64,000 bases of DNA. It comes from Scilla litardierei. Lineage: Eukaryota; Streptophyta; Magnoliopsida; Asparagales; Asparagaceae. A model generated the notes under the pieces. That model ran no database searches. It was not told where the DNA came from and saw only the letters and a program-made list of their open reading frames with translations. Below are positions 22,005-32,681 of this stretch, piece after piece. Both the position numbers and the translations under genes were made by a program. Each line of letters starts with the position of its first letter. Within the stretch, counting starts at the first letter, position 1. The stretch covers positions 101,850,037 to 101,914,036 of the forward strand of contig CM061139.1 of assembly GCA_030789695.1 (NCBI GenBank). The letters run 5' to 3'.

Positions 22005-22783
22005 ACAACAACAACAACTGACACCATAAGTTTCCTCTGTTTGTGTAATGCCCTACCAGCTACTGCACAAGTACTAGAGGGGGGGTGAATAGTACTTTAA
22101 AATAATAAGGCGTATTATTCCAAATTAAATTGCACACAACTACCAAGTCAATTTGCGGAAGCTTAAATTGAATGACAACAATGAAATTAACAATGCTAAC
22201 AAATGAAGTTAATGGGTTCGGATCCACCCAAGTCTCCCCGACTTGTTCTCGGTGATCCTACGTCCCAACCACCCGGATCCCTTCCGGATACTTGAGTTAG
22301 AAACCCTAACTCAAGATTTCCACTATGAATATCTTGTGAAAAAACTTCACAAGATCAAATCATACATGCAATGGCAAAGTGAATCCCACAACCCGGGATC
22401 ACAAACTTCTCTCACAACCGAGAGAGCCAATAAGCAATATAAAAGAGTTTAATATGAAATAAATACTCTTACCACAAAATCCTATACCTTGAGTTTTTCT
22501 TACCCAAAAGGTGGAATGAAGGATTTGAGGAAGATGAAGTTACCAAACCCTAGCACCAAGGAAATGAGCAGCAATGGGTGCCTAGGGAAGATTTGGAAAC
22601 TTGAATCAAGCAATAGCTTGAAGAGCTCACCAAGAACAAGCTTCTCTCTAGATCTAGAAATGAGAGAGAATGGGTTTCTTGTGAGGAAGAGAGCTTTAGA
22701 TTTGAGGGAGAATAGCTATCTCTTTAGAACTCAATGAATCTCTTAATGACAGCTCTATTAAAGATAGAAATGACCTAGGTTCG

Positions 22784-22791
22784 TATTTATA
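22784..22791 (-). promoter_or_regulatory. TATA box in Copia-C 3' LTR
   Basis: TATAAATA on the minus strand, about 65 bases downstream of the nearest palindrome of the array. The equivalent box in the 5' LTR, at 33425-33432, would drive the genomic RNA. Confidence 0.75.
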
Positions 22792-22855
22792 GGGTCCCAT
22801 AAAAACAAGTTAGGTCAATCTCCAACGGAAAGAAATCTGTGAGATCTAGTCGGTC

Positions 22856-23385
22856 AAAGAACACTCACTGACCGACTAGTTCATCAACTAGTCGGTCAGT
22901 CACAAAGCATGGACAGACTAAGAGCAGATCTGAGAAGAGATAGAATTTCAGACCTAGAAAACTAGTCGGTCCAAGAACACTGTCTGACCGACTAGTTTCA
23001 CAACTAGTCGGTCATCCAATGAACGTAGACCGACTAAGAGGCAAAACAACATAGTCTGAAGGCAAGTTGACTTAGTCGGTCCAAGAACAAAAGTTGACCG
23101 ACTAGATTGTCAACTAGTCGGTCATCAAACGTTCTTAGACCGACTAACGGTAAACAGTAGCTTAGGAGAATTTTAGAGTGAACAGTCAGTCTCAACTAGT
23201 CGGTCAAAGAAGCATCACTGACCGACTAGTTCACAAACTAGTCGGTCGGTGAGTCAACATAGACCGACTAACTGTAAACAGTAAAGAGCTAAGAATTAAC
23301 TGACAGAAACTAGTCGGTCCAAGAACAGTGGCCGACCGACTAGATCACCATCTAGTCGGTCAGTACTTGTTCTTGTACCAACTAA
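22856..23385. repeat. Palindrome array AGTCGGTC/GACCGACT in Copia-C 3' LTR
   Basis: About 18 half-sites of CTAGTCGGTC or its complement lie in roughly five units of 100-120 bases. Each unit carries four half-sites facing alternately, with spacers such as CAAGAACA and TTCA. The array lies directly upstream of the LTR TATA box (minus sense). Pairs of half-sites can form hairpins. Confidence 0.9.
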
Positions 23386-23786
23386 CATGCACAACAAAGT
23401 CCGAATCGAAGCGCGACGCTTCGAGGAAGTTAGAGTGAACTTGTGCCAGAATCCTAGAGCTACGAAATGAGCGTAATGAAGATAGAAACGTAAGATATAC
23501 TCAAGGCTTAACATTCTATCAATCGAAACTAAAAGACTAGAAATAAAACCTTAATAAACGGTCTTTGAGAGCTTCGATTGAATCTTCATTACTTCCAAAG
23601 CGTCGCAAGAGCTTCAACAAAGCTTTAGGCATGAAAACGAGCTTTGGAAAGTGTTGAGATGTCGCTTTGAATGTTCACGTGAAATTGGCGACGATCTCCA
23701 ATACTGCGCTCACAAATTGTTAGATCATGAATTATTTATGTTTGCTCATCATCCAAAACCAAATCCGGGGAGTCAAATATTCAACA

Positions 23787-24725
23787 TTCTCCCCCTTTTT
23801 GGTGATGACAAACCAACATAAATAATAATCAAAGATAATAATTCAAATGTAAAATACTTACTCCCCCTGCATTGATGACACGTTAATTCCAAAATGAATA
23901 TAGATGAATTGCATCAAGCAGACTAGTAAGATAAATAAAGTGAATTGATTTTTGAAATATCGGATTTTGAAAATCCTTATATGTATCTTAACTCCCCCTG
24001 AATCTAGCATATCAAACTAGATTCTTGGAAATTGAGTTAAATTTTCATTTGCGCTATTTATTATCATTATCTCTCCCCCTTTGGCATTATCCCAAAAATG
24101 GGGGGGGGGCATACAACGACAACAATTAGGAAATGTAAAATCCAACATCGGGAGTCGTAGACAAAGGCAATGGACCAACTTGACACCAAGGGAAAAATTG
24201 TGGAAATCAAAACAAGGTGTGCCAAATTTTCATTATCAAAAAAAATCAAAATCATCAAAAACACCAAATCATTATTCATTTCTTGAATAAAGAAACATAC
24301 TCTTCAATATTCAATTTTCTTGGTTAATTTTGTGCACGGAGAACAATTCTATAAAATTACAGAATTTAAATCCATTTAACCAACTTTTTATGCGTCGATT
24401 CGATATCACATTTCAAATATATTCAACGAATATTAAAATTTGCACGATGAATAAAAGATAAAGTGAACGATGATGAACATATATATATATATATATAGAC
24501 AACATGAGTACATCCAAAAAATATCACATCGAGTATATGAGATACATCATATCAAGCGCTACATATCATCAAAAAGGAATACATCATCATCATCATAAAA
24601 TCCAACACCGACAACCAGAAAGCAAAAAAAATACATCAAAGCATCTCTCAACCCCATCCTAACCCAAGACACTCTCACTAGAATATATCATCCAAAGCGT
24701 ATATGGAGAGTCCTCGGAACAACGA
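23787..24725 (-). promoter_or_regulatory. Polypurine tract and repeated purine tracts of Copia-C
   Basis: The minus strand reads AAAAAGGGGGAGAA (23800-23787) against the 3' LTR. Similar GGGGGAG tracts recur near 23865, 23992 and 24072, and a run of ten G follows at 24103 on the plus strand. Multiple tracts of this kind upstream of the LTR are known in Sireviruses. An AT dinucleotide run lies at about 24478-24497. No gene is seen between the tracts and ORF3. Confidence 0.8.
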
Positions 24726-26459
24726 TCACGAGGAGGAGGCGGGATCTGAAGCGTCCGTGGGTCCAGTCGACGGAGTGGACTCAGGCTCTGCAGGGAGAAG
24801 AGGTGTCTCAACAGATGGAATCGACGGGGCAGGAGTCGAGATCTCAACAACAGGCTCAACAGCAGCATGAGTCTCGACAGAAGCAGCAGCAGCAGATACA
24901 TGAGCAGGCTCGGAAACTGGGTCAGCAGCAGGCTCAGAAGGCTGAAGAGCTGCAGCAGATGGCTCTGGAACACCGGAAGAGGTGGAAACTCCAGGAGCAG
25001 AAGTGGAAGTACCAGCAGCAGCAGTACCAGCAGAAGTGCCCTCGGGGGCACGAGTCGAAGCACGACAGAGCTCCTCAATGTCCTCCTCAGCCATCTCATC
25101 AAACTCCTCATCCTCAGACACGGAAGGAGGAAGCTCAACACCCATCCGACGAGCCATACGGCAGACTACCTCCTCGGTACGAGCCAAGCGGGACTCGTGA
25201 CGACGAAGTATCCGTAGGACATCATCAAGGGTGGCAACGGGAGTAGAAGAGGCACTGGCAGAGGCAGGGACAGACGCAGAAGGTGTCGTCCTCTGAACGT
25301 GACGAAGCGCCGCAAGAGATTTCTTGACGGCCGTCGCATTCAGGGGAGGACCAAGGGGACGCTCATCGTCACGAGGCAATGTGACACGAAAATGACGAAA
25401 CACGAGGGTCAACATGCAAGGAAATGGGATATGAGCCGATTTATTGGACTTTCGAATACACTCGAAAGAGTCAATCTTATCGAGTATAATTCGAGCCCAA
25501 TTAATCGAGCTCCCCATGAAGATCGCATAGATAAGCTTCAAAAATGGCTGGGATGGTAAATAAGAGGAGCCGTACTTGGGAAGCAAGCACGACTTCAGAA
25601 TCAGATTTAGGACCCATGCATTTGGCTTGAAAGATTTAGATGGCACGCCAATCATGGCAGGAGGAATCTGATGGAAAATCTCTGAAAGGATGGTCTGATC
25701 AAGAGAAGAAATATCATCTACCGAGATATCAGAAGGAAGAAGGCCAGACGAAGAGATACCCAAAATCTCTCCTAAGATTTCCGCAGTGAGGACTATAGGA
25801 GTCCCCAAAACGGTCGTCTCAACAGAGTGGGTCTGATCGTACTGACCCCGGATCCTATTAGCATAGAAAAGCTTCACTAATCTAGGGTAGGGGTGAGGAT
25901 TCGCCTTCGGGTCATATCGAAGGTAATCGAGAAGACCCGACGACGACAGAAGATCAGCTAACCCTATGAAGTCGCTAAACTGGACGAAATGCTCCAGAAG
26001 CAGCGGGCAATGTTCGATACGGTTATACGCCGCGAGACACAAAGGGTCATCGCGACATAAGGAAATATCGACACCGCCCACCGGCATCGGACCCTTTCCC
26101 TTAGGCTTATGGGTAGACGAACGAGGGTGGGTGCTAGACTCGGGATGAATAGGAGGAGTGGGTTCCCTATGAGTCTCGGTCTCGGGGTTATACTCCGTAT
26201 CGGAATCGGTAGGAGTATGGAACGAAGATTGCGAAGCAAGAATTTTGGCCTTGGGCTTAGGCTTGGGTTTGGGTTTCGGTTGACCTCTAGGTTGAGCGGT
26301 CGTCGCCCTCTTCTTCTTGAGAGGAGGCGAAGACGACGAAGGAAGGGTGGTCCTGGCTCTACGCTTCGGAAGGGTTGGATGCTCGGGATCCGAAGAGATT
26401 GGATCAACGGTCATCGGAGAGGGGCTAGAGGGAGTGATCGGAATGCGTGTTCTTGCCAT
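24726..26459 (-). CDS. Copia-C ORF3, accessory protein downstream of pol
   Basis: An intact frame of 577 codons from M-A-R-T-R-I-P; an upstream in-frame ATG at 26480 would add seven residues. Residues about 15-110 are Pro/Ser-rich and strongly basic with nuclear-localisation-like clusters (PLKKKR and alternating P-K). Residues about 120-370 form a core shared with Copia-D ORF3: C-R-D-D, then L-V-K-L-F-Y-A-N, V-L-G-T, L-G-E-I-L-G-I, L-P-S-D-I-S, L-P-K-Y-G-S, I-N-W-A and H-I-P-F. The tail is acidic and Ala/Ser/Pro-rich. I see no signal peptide or membrane segment, so an envelope role is not supported. The core resembles the Pfam family named putative plant transposon protein (recalled, not searched). 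The function is unknown. Confidence 0.8.
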   Translation of the reverse strand: MARTRIPITPSSPSPMTVDPISSDPEHPTLPKRRARTTLPSSSSPPLKKKRATTAQPRGQPKPKPKPKPKAKILASQSSFHTPTDSDTEYNPETETHREPTPPIHPESSTHPRSSTHKPKGKGPMPVGGVDISLCRDDPLCLAAYNRIEHCPLLLEHFVQFSDFIGLADLLSSSGLLDYLRYDPKANPHPYPRLVKLFYANRIRGQYDQTHSVETTVLGTPIVLTAEILGEILGISSSGLLPSDISVDDISSLDQTILSEIFHQIPPAMIGVPSKSFKPNAWVLNLILKSCLLPKYGSSYLPSQPFLKLIYAIFMGSSINWARIILDKIDSFECIRKSNKSAHIPFPCMLTLVFRHFRVTLPRDDERPLGPPLNATAVKKSLAALRHVQRTTPSASVPASASASSTPVATLDDVLRILRRHESRLARTEEVVCRMARRMGVELPPSVSEDEEFDEMAEEDIEELCRASTRAPEGTSAGTAAAGTSTSAPGVSTSSGVPEPSAAALQPSEPAADPVSEPAHVSAAAASVETHAAVEPVVEISTPAPSIPSVETPLLPAEPESTPSTGPTDASDPASSS

Positions 26460-26764
26460 AGTCTCGGCACAACACGACACACGAGATTGGAAAGAAGAGA
26501 TCCTAGCCGAAATTAGAAAACCCTAATCGAAACCCTAGGAGATGAAATCAACTGGAAAACCTAACCCTAGAGCTGAAACCGAACCCTAGATAGGAGAGGG
26601 AGGAAGAGAGGATACCCTAGGTCGGAGATCGGCGGACGGCGACGGCTGGAATGGTCGAAAAGTGGCCGGAAGACGAAGGGTCTCGAGGGAGGTCGGGGTT
26701 TTGAGCGGAGAGAGAAGAGATTTCGATCGATTAGAATGAAAATCGATCGACTAAACTGAGTTTA
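26460..26764 (-). promoter_or_regulatory. Leader region of Copia-C ORF3
   Basis: Read on the minus strand this is CT-rich and contains several AGGGTTT/telo-box-like motifs (for example CTAGGGTTTCGATTAGGG). That looks like the 5' untranslated region of an ordinary plant gene. It separates the internal palindrome array from the ORF3 start codon. I do not see a clear TATA box. A separate ORF3 promoter is an inference. Confidence 0.4.
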
Positions 26765-26997
26765 AGTCGGTCGATTTCGCAAAAGACCAAACAGCCCCTG
26801 GCACAACTAGTCGGTCACAGTTCAAGCACTGACCGACTAGATCACGATCTAGTCGGTCGGTCAATGAGCTTGAACCGACTAGATGCAAACAGTGGCTGAA
26901 TCCAAGAATTACTGACAAGATTTAGTCGGTCTGCGTTCAAGTACTGACCGACTAGATCTCAATCTAGTCGGTCGGTCACTGAACATGAACCGACTAA
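26765..26997. repeat. Second palindrome array of Copia-C, between pol and ORF3
   Basis: The same AGTCGGTC/GACCGACT half-sites as in the LTR occur in two four-site units (26807-26882 and about 26922-26997), plus a lone site at 26765. Spacers also resemble those of the LTR units (TTCAAGCACTGACCG). The array ends about 306 bases upstream of the ORF3 ATG. Confidence 0.88.
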
Positions 26998-27342
26998 AGA
27001 GTCAAAAACTTGAAAATCAAGTTCTCTCCATAATACGCTTGGACGATAAATCTCAAAACTCTCAATAAACATCGAAACTACCCCATTAATCATCGAAAAA
27101 CAGAAATTTGACGATTACGCACAAATCGAACGAAAAATCAAGATATCACATAAAATTCCCGAAAAATCCAATAATTCTAGCATGAATGAGATATTGCCAA
27201 AAATAATAGCATGCAAAATTATTGAATGAAACATGAATCCTATATCTCGGATTCACCCATAATCCCCAATTCTCGACGCAACCGCACAAAGGAGTCCTCC
27301 TTTAGGGGTTTCGTCAAAATATCGGCGATTTGCTTTTGGGTT
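26998..27342 (-). other. Spacer and displaced end of Copia-C pol
   Basis: The part from about 27240 to 27342 encodes, in another frame, the pol C-terminus that is open in Copia-D; it was put out of frame by the change near 27370. The rest is AT-rich with no gene. Confidence 0.6.
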
Positions 27343-30300
27343 TCAACGTACACTAGAATGATGTCCTTTTTTAGCAACATGATCATCTAAAAAGTGGTGT
27401 CGGACATCTATGTGTTTCGAACGGGAATGATGTACCGGGTTCTTGGAAAGACATATTGCACTTTGGTTGTCAACCATGATAGGGCAAGTATCACAATTTA
27501 TACCAAAGTCTTTAAGTGTGTGTCTCATCCAAAGAACTTGAGCACACGCGGCACCGGCGGCAATATATTCCGCCTCGGTGGTTGAAAGTGATACGGAATT
27601 TTGCTTCTTGGAAAACCAAGAGACAAGAGAATTTCCTATAAAATGGCAAGTGCCACTAGTACTTTTCCTGTCGGATTTGCATCCCGCATAATCAGCGTCA
27701 CTATATGAGACTAACTCATATGTGCTAGATCTCGGATAAAGTAATCCAAAATCTAATGTGTAACTTAGATAGCGAAAAATACGCTTTACCGCTACTAAGT
27801 GAGACTCCTTAGGTTGAGACTGATAACGAGCACATATACATACGGCAAACATAATATCGGGCCTACTTGCGGTAAGATAAAGCAAACTACCTATCATACC
27901 TCGATATAGACGAATGTCTACATCCTTACCGCCCGTATCCTTGTCAAGATGCGTAGTCGTGCTCATTGGAGTCTTTTTCCCGGAGGCATTCTCCATTCCA
28001 AATCGCTTTAGCAACTCCACCGTGTACTTCGTTTGGTGGATGAAGATTGCATCGATCATTTGGCGAATTTGGAGACCTAAGAAATATTTGAGTTTGCCCA
28101 TGTGGCTCATCTCAAATTGTTCCTTCATCACATTAGAAAACTCTTCGCAAAGAGCGAAGTTAGTAGCACCGAAAATGATATCATCAACATAAATTTGAAC
28201 TAATAAAATATCATTATTCGCATGCTTAATAAAAAGTGTTGAATCGGCTTCGCCCATTTTAAAATTCAAATCCAAAAGAAAATTCTTTAGGCGATCATAC
28301 CAAGCTCGAGGAGCTTGTCTCAAACCATAAAGAGCTTTCTTTAGTTTAAAAACGTGATTTGGAAATTTTTCATTTACGAAGCCCGGAGGTTGAGAAACGT
28401 AAACTTCCTCAACGACATCTCCGTTTAAAAATGCACTTTTAACATCCATTTGAAATAATTTAAAATTCTTATGGCATGCAAAAGACAAAAGTAATCTAAT
28501 TGATTCTAATCTAGCTACCGGAGCGAAAGATTCTTCGAAATCGATACCTTCCTCTTGACGATAGCCTTGAGCTACTAACCGAGCTTTGTTCCGGACGACG
28601 ACTTGGTTTTCGTCGGTTTTGTTCTTGAAGATCCACTTTGTCCCTATGACGGTGTGGTTCTTCGATGGCAATGGAACAAGCTCCCAAACTTCATTCCTCT
28701 CGAATTGAATGAGCTCCTCCTCCATGGCTAAGATCCAAGCGCTATCTTCGCATGCTTCATTAATATTCTTTGGCTCTATCGATGAGGCAAAGGCACAATT
28801 TGCGAAGCGGTGAACTTGGGATCTCGTCTTGACACTATCATAGATATTGCCAATGACTTGCTCATGGGGATGGTCACGAACCGAATGAAGCCGTTTGGGA
28901 ATACCTTGATCACTTGGAACATTCTCAACAACTTCATTAGTTGGGTTAGTCTCAATAGAATCAATAGAATCATTAGACTTAGAATTTTCAAACGAATCAC
29001 ATAAAACATCCATAGAATCATTATCATTTGAAATTCTAGTTGGAACAAATCCTTCATTAAATGAGACATGAAGCGATTCCTCGATCGTTGAGGTTCGTTT
29101 GTTGAATATCCGGTAGGCTTTGCTACGCGTAGAATATCCAACAAAAATCCCCTCATCGGATCTCGGATCGAATTTGTCCAAACTACCATATGTGTTCTTA
29201 ATAAAACATTTCGAACCAAAAACACGAAAATGTTTAACTTGAGGCAACCTACCAAATAACAATTCATAACAAGTTTGTTTAGTGCCGGGCCTCAAAAGTA
29301 TTCTATTAAACACATAGCAAGCGGTGTGTACCGCTTCCGCCCAAAATTGATGGCCAAGTTGGCTATCATCAAGCATAGTGCGAGCACACTCCACTAGCGT
29401 CCTATTCTTTCTCTCAACTACACCATTTTGAGGAGGTGCACGAGGGAAAGAGAAGGTGTGAGTAATACCAACTTCATCACAAAATGTCTCAAAAGACTCA
29501 TTCTCAAATTCACCTCCATGATCACTACGAATAGTGACAATGGTGGTTCCTAAGAGATTTTGTACTTTCTTAACAAAAATTGTGAAGTTTTCAAAAGCTT
29601 CATTTTTATTACACAATGAAAATACCCAAGTAAATCTTGAATAGTCATCTACGATGACAAGTCCGTACCTTGCATTTCCTAAGGAAGCTACTCTAGTTGG
29701 CCCAAATAAATCTAGATGTAATAGCTCTAGTGGCCGTTTAGTAGAGATACTTTTCTTAGGTTTAAATGAAGATTTAGGAAGCTTGCCGCGTTGACAACAA
29801 TCACAAAAACTTTTCTTTTCAAAAACAAGCTTCGGAAAACCTTTAATAGAATTCAATTTTGAAAGCTTATATAGTGTTCCAAAGTTCACATGTCCAAAGC
29901 GTCGATGCCATAAGTGTTGTTCACTTGTGTTGGCAACGAGACATTGTTCATATGACTTCGGAAGATCCAAAATATAGATGTCTTTACGACGAGTTCCGGA
30001 AAATAATAATTTTTCATTATCCTTTCTTAAAATGTGACACAATCCTTTCGCAAAGCTAACTTTGTAACCTTTGTCACAAAGTTGACTTATTGAAATAAGA
30101 TTATGATTTAAACCACTAACAAGATAAACGTCACTAATTAATGGTTTAGAAGGGTTACCGACTTTACCAACACCTATGATGGTTCCGCTCTCGTTGCCTC
30201 CAAATACGACGCGGTTTCCATTCGCAATGGGAACCACTCCGGAGAGCAAACGAGTGTCACCCGTCATGTGTTTGGAGCACCCGCTATCGAGTATCCAATT

Positions 30301-30357
30301 CCCTTTGGAGCTAAATTTAAATTTGATGCTCCTTTTCTTTTTCTTTTCCTTGAGTAC
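27343..30357 (-). CDS. pol: Copia-C pol (protease, integrase, RT, RNase H), frameshifted near the end
   Basis: The frame opens right after a TAG at 30360-30358. Domains in order: protease W-I-L-D-S-G-C-S (about 30300); GAG-pre-integrase H-L-W-H-R-R-F-G-H; integrase with C-D-C-C-Q-R-G zinc motif, D-L-F-G-P, S-D-H-G-G-E-F and [10 protein letters not shown]; reverse transcriptase with Y-V-D-D-I-I-F-G (about 28190); RNase H with D-A-D-Y-A-G and [11 protein letters not shown]. This integrase-before-RT order defines Copia. In a run of six A (minus strand, about 27369-27374) one base is extra compared with Copia-D. The frame therefore ends at 27343, about 34 codons before the expected end near 27240. 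A homopolymer error in the assembly is also possible. Gag and pol are in different frames. Confidence 0.88.
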   Translation of the reverse strand, partial: VLKEKKKKRSIKFKFSSKGNWILDSGCSKHMTGDTRLLSGVVPIANGNRVVFGGNESGTIIGVGKVGNPSKPLISDVYLVSGLNHNLISISQLCDKGYKVSFAKGLCHILRKDNEKLLFSGTRRKDIYILDLPKSYEQCLVANTSEQHLWHRRFGHVNFGTLYKLSKLNSIKGFPKLVFEKKSFCDCCQRGKLPKSSFKPKKSISTKRPLELLHLDLFGPTRVASLGNARYGLVIVDDYSRFTWVFSLCNKNEAFENFTIFVKKVQNLLGTTIVTIRSDHGGEFENESFETFCDEVGITHTFSFPRAPPQNGVVERKNRTLVECARTMLDDSQLGHQFWAEAVHTACYVFNRILLRPGTKQTCYELLFGRLPQVKHFRVFGSKCFIKNTYGSLDKFDPRSDEGIFVGYSTRSKAYRIFNKRTSTIEESLHVSFNEGFVPTRISNDNDSMDVLCDSFENSKSNDSIDSIETNPTNEVVENVPSDQGIPKRLHSVRDHPHEQVIGNIYDSVKTRSQVHRFANCAFASSIEPKNINEACEDSAWILAMEEELIQFERNEVWELVPLPSKNHTVIGTKWIFKNKTDENQVVVRNKARLVAQGYRQEEGIDFEESFAPVARLESIRLLLSFACHKNFKLFQMDVKSAFLNGDVVEEVYVSQPPGFVNEKFPNHVFKLKKALYGLRQAPRAWYDRLKNFLLDLNFKMGEADSTLFIKHANNDILLVQIYVDDIIFGATNFALCEEFSNVMKEQFEMSHMGKLKYFLGLQIRQMIDAIFIHQTKYTVELLKRFGMENASGKKTPMSTTTHLDKDTGGKDVDIRLYRGMIGSLLYLTASRPDIMFAVCICARYQSQPKESHLVAVKRIFRYLSYTLDFGLLYPRSSTYELVSYSDADYAGCKSDRKSTSGTCHFIGNSLVSWFSKKQNSVSLSTTEAEYIAAGAACAQVLWMRHTLKDFGINCDTCPIMVDNQSAICLSKNPVHHSRSKHIDVRHHFLDDHVAKKGHHSSVR

Positions 30358-30393
30358 CTAAAGATAGACACTTTCATATTATGGTACCCAAGG
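30348..30393 (-). promoter_or_regulatory. Stem bracketing the gag-pol junction of Copia-C
   Basis: On the minus strand CCTTGGGTACC pairs with GGTACTCAAGG (10 of 11 Watson-Crick, one G-U), enclosing the TAG just before pol. Copia-D has the same stem (45651-45691). It may influence how ribosomes or splicing pass from gag to pol. Confidence 0.45.
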
Positions 30394-30410
30394 TCATTGG
30401 GTCCAAGGAA

Positions 30411-32654
30411 TTAGACCTTTGGAAGCCAAGTCCAAGTGGACTTAGACTTCCCCACATAATTCTTACTATGCACAACATCCGAAAAATAAGCATTCATGTA
30501 CATTTGTTTTTCGTCCATGCTTGTGTCCTTTGGGCTCCAAATAGTGAAAATTTTGGGAGCCATCATCCTATTGGGTGCATGCATGCTACGTTGATTTCTA
30601 CGTGATGCATGTTGTGGATAGGCATACGGGACATGATGGAATGGTGCACGAAAAGAATTATTCATATGATGAGGTGGGTGTACATATGCATGTGTGGAAA
30701 CACGTGCGTGAGGGTGTCTCACTTGGTGTGCACGTGCACAGGAATGTGTTGCATAAAAATCATCATAAGTGTGAGACGGTGGAGTAGGACGTGTGTTCCT
30801 ACGTGGCATGTTATTAGTGTACATGTAGGCATGCCCATTCTTTGGAGGTCCACCCAAAGTGGGTTTCTTTCCGAAAGAGGGTGTGGACGAGGTGGAAGCA
30901 CCATTGGTAGATGAACTACCAATAGAGTGTTTGCTCCCACTCGTTGAGGCTTCGGAAGTTGGCCTAACAAAAGTAGTGACCGACTTGGATGAATTTCCCA
31001 TCATATACCCCAAGCCAATGTGGTGTTTGGCCGGAAGTAAATCTTTTAGGATATTATCCAAATGGCCCTTACCCTTGTTGAATTTGTTGATTCGGCCCAA
31101 TGTGTCCTCATATTTCTCTTTGAGAGAACGCAAAGAAGTATCCAAAGCGGATATTTGCGATGTGAGCACATAAACACGAGATTTAAGATTCTCGTTCTCA
31201 ATACTCAAAGTCGAGTTTTGAGAAGTTAAATCCGCTATCTCATGTTCTTCCGCATCCTCAATGCTAACATGTTCAAGTTTAGATTTGAGATTCACAATCT
31301 CATTTCTTAACTCTTCAACAACGGTGTCGTTGTTGGTGATGATATTCTTAGGCGATGTTTGAATGCTAGCTAGGTCATCTTTTACCTTAGTATATCTATT
31401 TACTAACTTAGTGTATTTTGACCAAAGTTGAGAGTTAGCATTTCTAAGATCATCCATCGTTACCTCATCGCTTTCGTCATTACTATCATCGGAAGAGGAG
31501 GATCCTTGATCGTTCTCCTCTCTTGCCATGAAGCACATATGTGCTTGCTCCACTTTCTCATCATCCGACTCTCCGCTTGAGGAATCCTCGGAGTCGGTGA
31601 ATGTTGCTCCGACAAGTCCTTTCTTGTACCCTTTATTGTATTTCTTGGACTTATCGAATTTTGGCACCTTCCACTTCTCCTTTTGTTTGTTGAGAGGACA
31701 CTCCGCTTTCATGTGTCCTGGCTTATTGCACTTGAAACACAAAGGAGAGGAAGAGGCGTTAGAAGAACCAAATTTACCTTTGGTCTTGAAGTTACCTTTC
31801 CGGAAGAAACGGTTGAACTTCTTGGCCATGAGTGCCATGGACTCCAAGTCCAACTCGTTTTCCGAGTCTTCATCATCGGAAGATGTGGATGAAGCCGCCT
31901 TGAATGCAATCGCCTTTTTCTTAGGCGCATCTAGGTTCAAATATGACTTCATCTTTTCTTGTAGCTTCACCTTGCTATCTTTGCGTACCTCGTATGACAT
32001 CAAAGTACCCATTAGTTGAACTACGGTATATTTGTTCATGTCATTACCTTCCTCGATGGCGAAGGTACGTTTTTCCCAAGAAGAGGGAAGTCCTTCAATA
32101 AGCTTTAAGCACTTCTCCTTTTGAGTGTAGATCTTGCCGAGGGCCTCTAACTCGTTTATTATGTCAACGAAGCGAGCGTAATATTCTTTCATCTTCTCGC
32201 CCTGTTGCATGTGAAACATTTCGTAATCTTTGGTTACGACAACGAGTTTAGAGTCTCTTACCCGACTCGTCCCTTCATGTAGTATGAGGAGAGAGTTCCA
32301 AATTTGATATGCACTCTTACATGTGCATATCTTATTGAAATCCTCGGGCTCCAATGCGCATTGCAAGGCGTTCATTGCCTTGGCATTGCTTACCTCCGCG
32401 GCGACCTCCGCGGTAGTCCATTTCTCAAAATCTTCTTCTTCGGGCTCGTTGTACTCCTTCATTGTAGTCCTCCATAAAGATGCACTTCGGAGGAAGGTTT
32501 CCATCTGACATTTCCAGTACCCGTAGTTGGTACCGTTGAAGAATGGAGGCCTTGTAGAGGAATGTCCTTCCATCACCGATGACGCTCCTTCACGGTTCCT
32601 GAAGGTGTCGTAGTTGGAAGGTGGAGGCACGGTCTTGTTGTCGTTGGCAGACAT
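30411..32654 (-). CDS. gag: Copia-C gag
   Basis: An intact frame of 747 codons encodes the structural capsid protein. Residues about 40-270 form the Copia gag-polypeptide domain (N-Y-G-Y-W-K, then F-L-R-S-A-S-L-W near residue 60, then L-M-G-T-L-M-S-Y-E-V-R). A CCHC knuckle (CFKCNKPGHMKAEC) lies at about residue 306. A coiled-coil-like, heptad-rich stretch follows at about 430-550, then a long His/Pro/Tyr-rich tail ending T-W-T-W-L-P-K-V. This long C-terminal extension is a Sirevirus trait. The start is the first ATG after the primer site. No disabling change seen. Confidence 0.9.
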   Translation of the reverse strand: MSANDNKTVPPPSNYDTFRNREGASSVMEGHSSTRPPFFNGTNYGYWKCQMETFLRSASLWRTTMKEYNEPEEEDFEKWTTAEVAAEVSNAKAMNALQCALEPEDFNKICTCKSAYQIWNSLLILHEGTSRVRDSKLVVVTKDYEMFHMQQGEKMKEYYARFVDIINELEALGKIYTQKEKCLKLIEGLPSSWEKRTFAIEEGNDMNKYTVVQLMGTLMSYEVRKDSKVKLQEKMKSYLNLDAPKKKAIAFKAASSTSSDDEDSENELDLESMALMAKKFNRFFRKGNFKTKGKFGSSNASSSPLCFKCNKPGHMKAECPLNKQKEKWKVPKFDKSKKYNKGYKKGLVGATFTDSEDSSSGESDDEKVEQAHMCFMAREENDQGSSSSDDSNDESDEVTMDDLRNANSQLWSKYTKLVNRYTKVKDDLASIQTSPKNIITNNDTVVEELRNEIVNLKSKLEHVSIEDAEEHEIADLTSQNSTLSIENENLKSRVYVLTSQISALDTSLRSLKEKYEDTLGRINKFNKGKGHLDNILKDLLPAKHHIGLGYMMGNSSKSVTTFVRPTSEASTSGSKHSIGSSSTNGASTSSTPSFGKKPTLGGPPKNGHAYMYTNNMPRRNTRPTPPSHTYDDFYATHSCARAHQVRHPHARVSTHAYVHPPHHMNNSFRAPFHHVPYAYPQHASRRNQRSMHAPNRMMAPKIFTIWSPKDTSMDEKQMYMNAYFSDVVHSKNYVGKSKSTWTWLPKV

Positions 32655-32667
32655 AGCTGAGTATCTG

Positions 32668-32679
32668 GCTCTGATACCA
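32668..32679 (-). promoter_or_regulatory. Primer-binding site of Copia-C
   Basis: The minus strand reads TGGTATCAGAGC, complementary to the 3' end of initiator Met tRNA, two bases from the 5' LTR end at 32682. Confidence 0.92.
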
Positions 32680-32681
32680 AA

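Larger units (their letters stand above)
22044..23786 (-). repeat. Copia-C 3' LTR
   Basis: This LTR of 1743 bases begins TGTAATG on the + strand and ends TTCAACA. The promoter reads on the minus strand: TATAAATA at 22791-22784, with the palindrome array (22856-23385) upstream of it. The short frames in it are LTR shadows. Confidence 0.95.

Noticed and set aside
22856..23385. CRISPR-like array
   Set aside because: The repeats are palindromic half-sites in alternating orientation with conserved spacers, inside a plant LTR. No cas genes are present.
24478..24497. AT dinucleotide runs (also 36703-36720, 39978-39989, 51329-51341)
   Set aside because: Ordinary microsatellites in AT-rich spacer DNA, with no sign of function.
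30575..30914. Plus-strand frames antisense to Copia gag and pol (also 24803-25246, 26109-26526, 31528-32019)
   Set aside because: They are shadows of the real minus-strand genes and have no motifs of their own.
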